From Flavobacterium johnsoniae (GTDB lineage: Bacteria > Bacteroidota > Bacteroidia > Flavobacteriales > Flavobacteriaceae), in NCBI RefSeq assembly GCF_001879205.1, contig NZ_MLFK01000007.1, positions 720,977 through 784,976 of the forward strand: 64,000 nt of DNA, in the 5' to 3' direction. The translations under genes and the position numbers were made by a program. The notes beneath the pieces were generated by a model. The model saw only the letters and a program-made list of their open reading frames with translations, ran no database searches and was not told the DNA's origin. Of the stretch, positions 52,517-62,300 are shown one piece after another (the stretch's first letter is position 1; each line of letters begins with the position of its first letter).

Positions 52517-53212
52517 TTAAGACGTTGACAATGCTTTTACTAAATCTTCTTTTTTATTTCGGCTAAGCGGAATTTTAGTAATTCCAATTTCAGCAAATTT
52601 ACTATTAAAGCGTTCTACCTTATCGATATTGATGATGTACGATTTGTGTACACGAATGAATTTGTCTTTTGATAAATCGTTTTCAAAAGATTTCATTGTA
52701 GAAAGCACCAGATTGCTGTCATCTTCGGTAACAACTCTTACGTAATCTCCAAAAGCTTCAATCCATTTTATTTTGGCTGTGAATATTTTAAGTTTTTTAA
52801 GGTTGCTTTTAATGAAAATATGTTCGCCTTCTTCTTCTTTAACTTCTTTTTTAAGCAAGTGCATATCAATCGCCCTTTTTACCGAAGCATTAAAACGATC
52901 TACGGCAATGGGTTTTTGCAGGTAATCTGTGGCATCATAGTCAAAAGCTTTTAAAGCATATTCAGCTTTAGAAGTGATAAATATAATTTGTGGTTTAGAT
53001 TTTAAACCATCAAGAAAATCAAAGCCATTGATAACCGGCATTTCTATATCAAGAAATATTAAGTCGATATTATTTAGCGAGATACAACTTTTTGCTTCTA
53101 TTGCATTAGAAAAATCCCCGATTAAGTGCAAACCTGGGTGATTATTAACTAATTTTGCAATAATTGTCCTCTGTATAGAACTATCATCTACAACAACACA
53201 GTTTAGTTTCAT
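52517..53212 (-). CDS. LytTR-family response regulator
   Basis: This 231-residue regulator has an N-terminal receiver domain (1-120) with acidic Asp9/Asp10, phospho-acceptor Asp55 in IFLDIEMP, a FITSK switch residue and the KPI lysine near 102. A C-terminal LytTR DNA-binding domain follows (about 128-231, IKWIEAFGDYVRVVTEDD and RVHKSYIINIDKVERF). LytTR regulators usually pair with a LytS/YehU-type sensor kinase; none lies next to it. It overlaps no gene but its stop is 3 bp from that of priA. Confidence 0.92.
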   Translation of the reverse strand: MKLNCVVVDDSSIQRTIIAKLVNNHPGLHLIGDFSNAIEAKSCISLNNIDLIFLDIEMPVINGFDFLDGLKSKPQIIFITSKAEYALKAFDYDATDYLQKPIAVDRFNASVKRAIDMHLLKKEVKEEEGEHIFIKSNLKKLKIFTAKIKWIEAFGDYVRVVTEDDSNLVLSTMKSFENDLSKDKFIRVHKSYIINIDKVERFNSKFAEIGITKIPLSRNKKEDLVKALSTS

Positions 53213-53328
53213 AACATTTAAATTTAGAATAAATTCAGGATAGCAGTAGTAAATGTATTATTTTTTTGGAAAAAAAACTAAAATGAGCGCATATTTTTTG
53301 CATTATGACGAATAAAAGAAAAAATGTG

Positions 53329-53358
53329 TTGGATATTTAAAAATAATGGTTACTTTTG
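53329..53358 (+). promoter_or_regulatory. Promoter of the rpsF-rpsR-rplI operon
   Basis: TTG (53329-53331) stands 19 bp before TACTTTTG (53351-53358), a good fit to the Bacteroidota -33/-7 pattern. The leader to the rpsF ATG at 53390 would be about 25 nt, AT-rich, with no strong Shine-Dalgarno, as usual in this phylum. Confidence 0.65.
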
Positions 53359-53389
53359 CACCCAATTTTAACAAATAAATTTTTTATTT

Positions 53390-53731
53390 ATGAATCATTA
53401 TGAAACTGTTTTCATTTTAAATCCCGTTTTATCTGAGGTTCAGGTGAAGGAAACAGTAACGAAATTTGAAGAATTTCTTACTAGTAGAGGAGCTGAAATG
53501 GTATCGAAAGAGGATTGGGGTCTTAAAAAAATGGCTTACGAAATCCAAAACAAAAAAAGTGGTTTTTATCACTTATTCGAATTCAAAGTAGCTGGAGAAG
53601 TTCTAATTGCTTTTGAAACTGAATTTAGACGTGACGAAAGAGTTATGCGTTTCTTAACTGTAAGTTTAGATAAGCATGCTATTTCATGGGCGGAGAGAAG
53701 AAGAGCAAAATTAAAATCTACTAAAGCTTAA
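53390..53731 (+). CDS. rpsF: 30S ribosomal protein S6
   Basis: S6 (113 residues) binds the central domain of 16S rRNA as a partner of S18. It begins [16 protein letters not shown] and carries the [14 protein letters not shown] and GFYHLFEFK strands of the RNP-like fold and a typical [10 protein letters not shown] end. rpsR follows 5 bp on and rplI after that, the usual order in this phylum. Confidence 0.96.
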
Positions 53732-53736
53732 TTATT

Positions 53737-54033
53737 ATGTCTACAATAGAGCAATCTGCAAAAGGAAAAAAAGACGGAGATATCAGATATTTAACGCCTT
53801 TAAACATTGAAACTAACAAAACTAAAAAGTATTGCCGTTTCAAAAAATCAGGAATCAAATATATCGATTATAAAGATGCTGATTTCTTATTGAAATTCGT
53901 TAATGAGCAAGGAAAAATTCTTCCTCGTCGTTTAACTGGAACTTCATTAAAATACCAAAGAAAAGTTTCTGTAGCTGTAAAAAGAGCTCGTCACTTAGCT
54001 TTAATGCCATACGTGGCCGATTTATTAAAATAA
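53737..54033 (+). CDS. rpsR: 30S ribosomal protein S18
   Basis: S18 (98 residues) pairs with S6 in the small subunit. Conserved features are the [18 protein letters not shown] segment, [20 protein letters not shown] and the basic [19 protein letters not shown] tail. It contains a single cysteine, not a zinc ribbon set. It lies 5 bp after rpsF and 67 bp before rplI. Confidence 0.97.
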
Positions 54034-54100
54034 TTAAAAACTCTAGTCGCTGGTTTCTGTTTAAAGCAGAACCTAACTTCTAAAATATAAGGACAACAAC

Positions 54101-54541
54101 ATGGAACTTATTTTAAAACAAGACGTACAAAACTTAGGATTTAAAGATGATGTAGTATCTGTAAAGCCTGGTTACGGTCGTAACTTTCTAATTCCTCAAG
54201 GTTTTGCTGCTTTAGCAACTCCTTCTGCTAAAAAAGTTTTAGCTGAAAACCTAAAACAAAGAGCACACAAAGAAGCTAAAATTGTTGCTGATGCTAAAGC
54301 TTTAGCTGAAACTTTAAAAGCTCTTGAAATTAAACTTAGCGCAAAAGCTGGTGGAGAGAAACTTTTTGGTTCTATCACAAACATCGACATTGCTGAGGCT
54401 TTAGAAAAATCTGGTAACGCTATTGATAGAAAATTCATCACTAGTGGTATCGTAAAACGTACTGGAAAATATACTGCAAGCATCCGTTTACACAGAGATG
54501 TTATTGTTGAATTACCATACGAAATTGTTGCTGAAAAGTAA
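54101..54541 (+). CDS. rplI: 50S ribosomal protein L9
   Basis: L9 (146 residues) helps keep translating ribosomes spaced and in frame. The N-terminal domain (MELILKQDVQNLGFKDDVVS, then KPGYGRNFLIPQGFA) and the connecting helix with alanine/lysine-rich repeats are followed by the C-terminal domain with GGEKLFGSITNIDIAEAL. It ends the ribosomal operon, 20 bp before a terminator. Confidence 0.97.
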   Translation: MELILKQDVQNLGFKDDVVSVKPGYGRNFLIPQGFAALATPSAKKVLAENLKQRAHKEAKIVADAKALAETLKALEIKLSAKAGGEKLFGSITNIDIAEALEKSGNAIDRKFITSGIVKRTGKYTASIRLHRDVIVELPYEIVAEK

Positions 54542-54560
54542 TAGTTTTAAATATTATATA

Positions 54561-54591
54561 AAAATCCCGATGCGAATCGGGATTTTTTTTT
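54561..54591 (+). terminator. Terminator after rplI
   Basis: AAAATCCCGAT (54561-54571) pairs with ATCGGGATTTT (54576-54586) around GCGA, followed by a T run. Confidence 0.88.
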
Positions 54592-54627
54592 GAAATTTTA
54601 TAAAGTTAAACGCAGTTACTATACTAA

Positions 54628-55101
54628 ATGAAATACGCTAGATTAACAAAAGAACAATTCGATGAATTACACGCTGAATTTGCGAGCTTTTTAGCAACAC
54701 AGGCAATTGATAAAGCAGAATGGGATTCTCTTAAAATAAACAAGCCGGAAGTGGCAGAGCAAGAACTGGATGTATTCTCTGATTTGATTTGGGAAGGTGT
54801 TTTAGGCAGAGCGGAATTTTTAGAGCATTTTTCTAAAAACCATATTTTTTTGTTTCACTGTTTTGATACTTATGTACAATCGATAGTTTTAAAATCTTTG
54901 GTTCCGGATACCGACTTTTTAACTAAAGAAGGGTTGCAATGGCTAAGTGATAATATGTTTACTGAAAACATTGAAATGAAAGTGGGAAAGAAAGTATTTA
55001 CTGAAGAAAGAAATTCTTCCATTTTTGAATTGATTAAACAAGGCGCTTTTTTAAGTGATGGACAGTTATTTACTCAAATCAATACAATTTTAGAATCATA
55101 A
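54628..55101 (+). CDS. DUF6495 family protein
   Basis: This 157-residue protein begins MKYARLTKEQFDELHAEFA and is helical and acidic throughout, with a conserved-looking DLIWEGVLGRAEFLEHFS near 52 and IFLFHCFDTYVQSIVLKS near 74. It resembles the DUF6495 family found in Flavobacteriia next to ribosomal genes. No biochemical function is known. It is bounded by terminators on both sides and lacks a signal peptide, so it is cytosolic. Confidence 0.75.
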   Translation: MKYARLTKEQFDELHAEFASFLATQAIDKAEWDSLKINKPEVAEQELDVFSDLIWEGVLGRAEFLEHFSKNHIFLFHCFDTYVQSIVLKSLVPDTDFLTKEGLQWLSDNMFTENIEMKVGKKVFTEERNSSIFELIKQGAFLSDGQLFTQINTILES

Positions 55102-56320
55102 TTCGTAATTGGTTCATCTTCAAAACTTTATTATAGGGCAAACAATAATGTTAAATTGTTTGCCCTTTTTTATTTTTTTAACTTTTGTTTAGAGTTTTTT
55201 ATTTTTTAACCCCCGTATTTTTACCTGATTTTTTTATAATATTCAAAATTTTAAGATTTTGCTTAATAATTATCTGTTTTGATTATAAGATTGGTGCAAA
55301 TTGTTAAATTTCAATCGATTGAATTTATTTTATTGTACTATTAATCTTATGTTTTTTAAATTTAACAAATAAAAGATAATTTATTAATGATGCCAAAAAT
55401 GGGCTTTTTTGGCATAAAAACTCCGTTTTTTCTTATATTAAGGTCATGTTGTTCCATTTTAAAATTTATTCCCTTTCAAAAAAATAAGAATTTTATACTT
55501 GTTTTATTATTTACTTTTTTCTAATTTTAGAATAGGAAAAGTTAAACAAAAAAACAGCCTCATTTTTATCAAAGATTAACCGAAGCCAGTTTAACTTATA
55601 GATACAAAATAGAATAAGTAATAATTAAATTGGGATTTTTAAATAATAACTTAAATCGAGTGCTTATGGAATTGACATTTACTTTCTTTATAGAATTTGC
55701 ATTAGGTCTTCATATTATAGCTTTATTTTTTATTATTTTGAAGAAAAGCAAAATCTTGCATCCCTTTTATTTTCCTTCTTTAATAAGAGACTTTTTTCAA
55801 AAGTTTTCAATATTCAATTTTTATTATTTAAAGTTTGGTCGACATCATTGTTGACGATAGTGCTTTTCTATTAAATATTTATTTAGTAGCAAACCTCTCA
55901 AATATTTAATTAATTCAATTTTGAATTTACTTAAGCAGTAAATTCATGGAAAGAGTAATCAACTTTCTAATGTGATTGAAACGGTTAAATAATAAAGATT
56001 AAAATTCTCCCCCCACACGTAAATTTTCTTTTTGAAAATTAATTTAAAACAGATCACTTCATTTGGAAGATTGGTACGGATCAATATTTCCTAAAATTTC
56101 TGAAATATTTTTATTTCAAAGTATAAAGTGTTCATGTATGTATGCTTTGGCATACAAGAGTAAAACATATTTTTTTTATAGAATTTAAACTATAGTCTTT
56201 ATGTACTAAGGATTTATTATAGATTTTAACTAATTGATTTTTAACGTTTTTTTTAATTGCTTAAGCATACGTGCTTATCGCAACAGGTATTTTATTGTCC
56301 ATTTTCTAATCTTCCAAATT
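55102..56320. other. 1.2-kb gene-free leader before the giant protein
   Basis: After the terminator at 55136-55170 there is no convincing gene. Structure seen: a perfect 14-bp palindrome TTCAATCGATTGAA (55310-55323), a 9-bp hairpin GAATTTACT/AGTAAATTC (55923-55945) with TAAGC in the loop, a GTATGC/GCATAC hairpin near 56139, and a TAAGCA-TACG-TGCTTA hairpin (56262-56277) 44 bp before the ATG. TTAAGCA recurs at 55931 and 56261. A 62-codon hydrophobic frame at 55666-55854 is not convincing. The length suggests complex regulation of the downstream gene. Confidence 0.5.
55136..55170 (+). terminator. Terminator after the DUF6495 gene
   Basis: GGGCAAACAAT (55136-55146) pairs exactly with ATTGTTTGCCC (55155-55165), followed by TTTTT. 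Confidence 0.88.
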
Positions 56321-59300
56321 ATGAAAAAAAAATTTACTTTTTATGATCTCATTGTAAAGAAGAGATTGTTGGGTTTATTGTTTTTATTGCTTTTGTGTAA
56401 TAAAAACTTTGCGCAAACCTTTTGTAGACCTGCTTCCCATACTTCTGGCGTTGGAGGTGTTTGTCTTGGTACGACGGATATTACTAATCCGTCTTTTGCT
56501 TATGATGCAAATCCAAGTACTTATTCAACATTAACAAATGCACTGGGTGTACTATGTTTTGTACAGGAAACGGTAAATTTTAGTCAAACAGCTAAAGCGG
56601 GGGATCAAATCGTGATTTATTACGGTTCGAACTCTCCACTGCTTGATCTAGGTTTATTATCTAATGCAAGTATTCAGGCGCGAAATTCTGTGTCGGGCAA
56701 CAATGGTGCAACTTTAGCATTAAACAGTTCGTTGCTGAATATTCAGCTGTTAGCCGGAAATACAATGGGTGTAATAACATATACCCTCACTTCTGATGCA
56801 GACCAGCTTAGAATACAAGTTGGCGGACTTGTTAGTTTGTTATCAAATTTAAGGATTTATGATATACGCTTACAATTTGCTAAACCAACGATTACTAATG
56901 GAGAAACACAATCTGTTTGTACAGGACAATCTGTTGCGCTTTCTGCAACTCCTGCAGCAGGTACTACTATTGCGTGGTATGATTCACCAACATCTACTAC
57001 AGCGCTTTCAACTGCTAATACTTTTACTACACCAGCTTTAACCACTTCTACTACTTATTATGTAAGTACTTCGAGAAGTACAGGCTGTGAAAGTGATCAA
57101 CGCTTACCTGTAACTATAAATGTCATAGATCCGGCAGTACCTGTAATAAATACTACTGGAACTGCTATTTGTTCTACCGGAGCCACACAGGCAACCACAC
57201 TATCGGTTATTAATCCTGTTCCCGGAACAACTTATTCCTGGTTTAATGTACAGAATGGAGGAGTGGCATTGGCTTCGGGAAGTACTTATACTCCAACTGT
57301 ACCTGTAGGTGTTTCTAATTTTTATGTAGAAGCGTCTATTGGAGCATGTAAATCAGCCCGAACTCAGGTTACAGTTACTTCAGCCCCGGTTCCGGCACTT
57401 GCAACAGTTTTAACACAAAGCGTATCGATACTTTCTGGACAGAATGCAACTTTAAGTGCTTCGACAACTGAACCAGGTGTTGGTTTAGATTGGTATGATG
57501 TTCCGACAGGAGGAACAAAATTACTAGCTAATTCTACTACTTTTACAACTCCAATTTTAACTGCTACTAAAACCTATTATGTTGAATCAGTTAATCTTAC
57601 AGCGGGATGTGTTAGCGCTACCAGAGTGCCTGTAACAGTAACGGTTCAGCCAACAGCTTTAGGCGGCTGTCTTGGAGCGGGCAGTCAAGTGACTACTCAA
57701 ATTGGTATCTGTTTATTGTGTAGTTCAACTAATTTAAATAATTCTGTAGACGGTAATCCCGCAACAGCAGCAACTTTAAGTATTCCAATTGGGGTTGCAG
57801 CATCACTACAACAAACATTACAATTTAATAATCCTGGAAAAGCGGGTGACATTGTTGATGTTGAATTGGCACTGCCAGGCGGTATTGTCGATCTTTCTTT
57901 GTTGGGAGCCGTAAGCTTAGCTACATATAATGGAACTACTTATAATAATGACCGGATTTTTATAAATAATCCGTTAGTTACCTTACAATTATTATCAGGA
58001 AATAGATTTAAAGCAAGTATTGTTGCTGGTGCTAACTTTGATCGAGTAGAAATTCGATTAGGAGGTTTGGCAACTGCTTTAACAACCCTGGATATTTATC
58101 AGGCAACTTACAGATATAAGGCACCGGCGATAACCGGTAATACTACAATTTGCGGCGGGCAGACTACTACGTTAACAGCAACTGCAAATTTAGGAGAAAC
58201 TATAAAATGGTATGACGCTTTAACTGGTGGAAACTTATTGGCTAGTACAGCAGATTACACAACGCCAGCATTGACTGCTAATACAACTTATTATGTAGAA
58301 GTTACTCGTAATGGCTGTGTAAATAGTGAAAGAAATCCTGTTACAGTTACAGTAAATAACCCTGTTGCGCCAACGGTAGTTTTTACCGGGCCATCAAATT
58401 TATGCAGTGGAGCAACTACAACAATAGCAATTCAATCTCCAGTTGCAGGTACAACTTACAATTGGTATGATGCTGCTACAGGAGGAACTTTGGTATTTAC
58501 AGGAACTTCTTTTGTAACGCCAAGTTTAACTGTTCCAACTACTTATTATATTGAAGCGGTAATTGGATCTTGTTTAAGTGCTCGTACAGCATTTAATGTA
58601 AATGTCAGCCCCAGACCAGCGCCTCCGGTTCCTGTATCTTCAAGCGTTATTATTCAGTCAGGTCAGAATGTGCAGTTGGCTGTTGTGAGTAATTCTGGGT
58701 TCTCTTATTTTTGGTATGATGCCCCAACAGGAGGAAATCTCTTGCAAGGAACAGGCAGTAGTACCTATACACCTAATCCTGTTTTAACTGCAAATAAAAC
58801 ATTTTATGTTGAAGCTGCAGATAATTCAACGGACTGTAGAAGTAGTTCAAGAGCTGCAATTAACGTGATGGTAACCAATACCGTTAGTACTTGTTTACAG
58901 CCAAGTACACAAGCAATAACTGTGGACCCTGGTTTATTATGTGTTTTATGTAATGGAATTAACGGCCCTAACGCTGTTGACGGAAACCCAAATACATTTG
59001 CTTCTTTGACTATAACTGCGGGAGTACTTAATTCATACATACAACAACAATTAAATTTTCTGACACCTGGTCAGGCAGGAGATATTATTGATGTCGAATT
59101 AGAATTACCTGGTGGTCTTGCTGATATTGCATTGCTGGGATCTGTAAGTATAGGAACTTCTCTTGGAGGATCTGAAAATCCAGGCAGACTGGCAGTAAAC
59201 AATAGTTTATTGAATTTGCAAATATTGTCAGGCAACAAATTTAAAGTTAGTTACCCAACGACTGCTGCATTCGACAGAGTTGATATTAGATTGGGAGCAT

Positions 59301-62300
59301 TAGTTGGCTTATTAACAACTTTAAATGTTTACGGAGCTTCTTATAGATTTCCAAATGCTGTAATAACCGGAGCAGCAGCGCCAATTTGTGCCGGACAAAC
59401 GGCAACATTAGCAGCTTCGTCTACAGGAACTGAAACCTTTACATGGTATGATGCTCCTACAGGTGGAAATATTGTGGCTGTCAGCCCAACTCTTCCATTA
59501 ACAGCTACTACAATTTATTATTTAGAAGCAACTCGTGGCGGAACTTGTATTAATAGTGTTCGTCAGCCTGTTACGGTTAATGTATTATCTATTCCAACAG
59601 CGGCGGATATTACAATTGCAAGTCCTTTAACTGCTTCTTGTGCAGGAGGAATTGTATTAGCTCCAACATCTGCTTTAGCGGGAGCAACGTTTAAATATTA
59701 CACAGATCAAAATAAAACACAGGAAATTACTACAGGTACTACAGCGGGAGTAACTTATGTAAAAGATCCTACAACGGGAGCACTAACAATTAGCGGACTT
59801 ATTGCGGCTAATGCTCCTTATACTTATTATGTATCTGTTCTTAACGGAGGTACTTGTGAGAATGTAAATGGAACTTTAAAAGAAGTTGTAGTAAATTATC
59901 CTACAGCCTCAAGTTTAAACGTTACAAATCCATACAGTGCTTGTGCAAAAGTAAATTTGAAAGATGCTATCGTAGGTTTAGATACATCAGGAAATACAAC
60001 TTATACTTTCTTTGATGCGGCAAGTAATCCAATTACGGAGCAGGCGGCAGCAAATATAACGGTTAGCGGTAATTATTTTATTCAGGCACAAACAGCCGGT
60101 GCTGATTGTCCATCTGCAATATTACCGGTAGCAGTAACAGTTAATCCATTACCAACATTAACAGGAGTAACAAGTTCAATCGCTGTTAGTGCGGGAACCT
60201 CAGTAGCATTAACTGCTTCATCAAATGGAACAATAACCTGGTATGATCCACAAGGAAATGTGCTGCCATCAAACAATACAGGCGTTCTTAATACAGTTGG
60301 AGTTTATACTTATACTGTAGTAGCCAGTAACGGAAGTTGTACAACTAGTCAGACTGTAACGATTAGTGTTATTGATCCTGCTGCTTGTGACTCTTTATTA
60401 GAAAGAGTATATGCTAATTCTCAATTATCAGGTACTATTATTACAGGATCAGTAACAGATGGTCCTCTCGCTGTAGATGATGATCCAAGTACTTTTTCAA
60501 CAATTACTGCTGGTCTGGGAGCTTTGGGTATTGGAACTACGTGGCAGAATTTACAATGGCCAACGACTATTCCTAAAGGAACTCCGGTAACAGTAAAATT
60601 GGGTCTGGCCAATAGTTTACTTGCTGTAGGACAAAATATCTCAGTAATAGGAACTAAACGAGATGGAGCAAACAATCCAATAGATATAGGAACATTACAA
60701 TCTGTTTCAGGATCATTATTAAACTTACTACCGGGACAAAATTCATTCGAATATACATTTGTTCCTTCTAATACTTCGGGCCTTCAGGACTATGATGGTA
60801 TACGTGTACAGCTTGGATCTGTTTTAAGTGTCGCTCAAAACATTAATGTTTATGATGCTTATTACAAAAAACAAGTAACGCAAATTGCTTGTGGTCAAGG
60901 TGATATTGAAGATGTTTTCTCTGGCGTAAGAGATTTAGGAGTTGGGGCCTTAACTGCTACTGTGGGAGTTTCTAATCCTTGGAATATAGCGGATGGTGAT
61001 GTTGCGACTTATGCTACAATGTTTAGCGGAGCTGGAGTACTTGCTGCCGCCGAGCTTACCACAACTTTTAGAACGCCATCTATGGTGGGTGACAGTTTAA
61101 GAATTACAATTTCAAAACCTGGAACACTTTTAAATCTTAATTTACTTACTGGATTCAATATTCAATTGTATTCAGGAAACATTCCTGTTGGTGCGCCAAT
61201 ACAAAATACAAGTAGTTTATTGACTTTAAAACTGCTTTCAGGAGATACAATGGCTATGACAATCGTTGCGCCTCAAACTCAGCCTTATGACAAAGTAGTT
61301 ATTAGTTTTGGAGGTGTTGCAAGTGTATTAGATCAGCTTAGAGTTCATACTATTGACCGTGTAACTAATACTAAAGTTATAGGAAGCGATCTTGACAATA
61401 AAGTCACGGTTTGTCCAGGGGCAGATATTGTGCTCCAGGTTCCTGTAAAATCCTGTGCCGATTATGCATGGTTTGATTCACCAACCGGAGGAAATCAATT
61501 AGCGAGCGGCCAGACTTATACACTTCCGGAAACATTGGCTGCAGGAACTTACAAATACTACATTCAACCAATTCGCTACGGCTGTCCAGCTTTAGAAAGA
61601 GGAGAAGTAACTGTAGTAGTTAGAGCAACGACACCTGCCGCTGCAATTGCAAATGTTACTATAAACGGAGGAAATAGTACGATTATTTGTTCTGAAGATG
61701 GTACCGTAACACTAGATGCAATTTTAAGTGGTACTCCGGTTCTCACTAACCCAGTATACCATTGGTATAGTTTTGATGGCACCACTAGTCAGGAAATAGC
61801 AGGAGAAACAACTCCTAAATTAATCTTGACTGCATTAACTCCTGGAACTTATACTTATTATGTTGGAGTTAGTTCAGATGAATATTGTGAAACTGCTCCG
61901 GCAGACAGAAAACAGGTAACATTTACAATTTTACCAACTTCTCTTGTAACAGATATTAGTGTAGATAATGCTTCCATCTGTCATGATACCGATGCAGTTT
62001 TAACCCCAACAAGTACATTAGTAAATCCGGTGTTCTTTTGGTATTTAGATGCTAATAAAACGCAACCTATTTTTAATGGAGCAATAATTAACGGAGTAAC
62101 TTATGCAGTCAGCAGTACAGGAGCTTTAACTGCTTCAGGTTTAACAACAGCAATGAGTCCTATTTCTTATTATGCAGCTGTTACAAGTGATAATACATGT
62201 CAAAATAGAAACGGAGAGCTTAAAGCCGTTACCGTAATTATCAACGATCCGGCTACGCCGACAACTAATGATACTACCCAGGATTTCTGTACCGTAAACA

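Noticed and set aside
55630..55854. Hydrophobic 62-74 codon frame in the leader of the giant gene
   Set aside because: It starts at TTG or a weak internal ATG, is very rich in F/I/L as expected from AT-rich DNA, and shows no ribosome-binding context or recognisable family.
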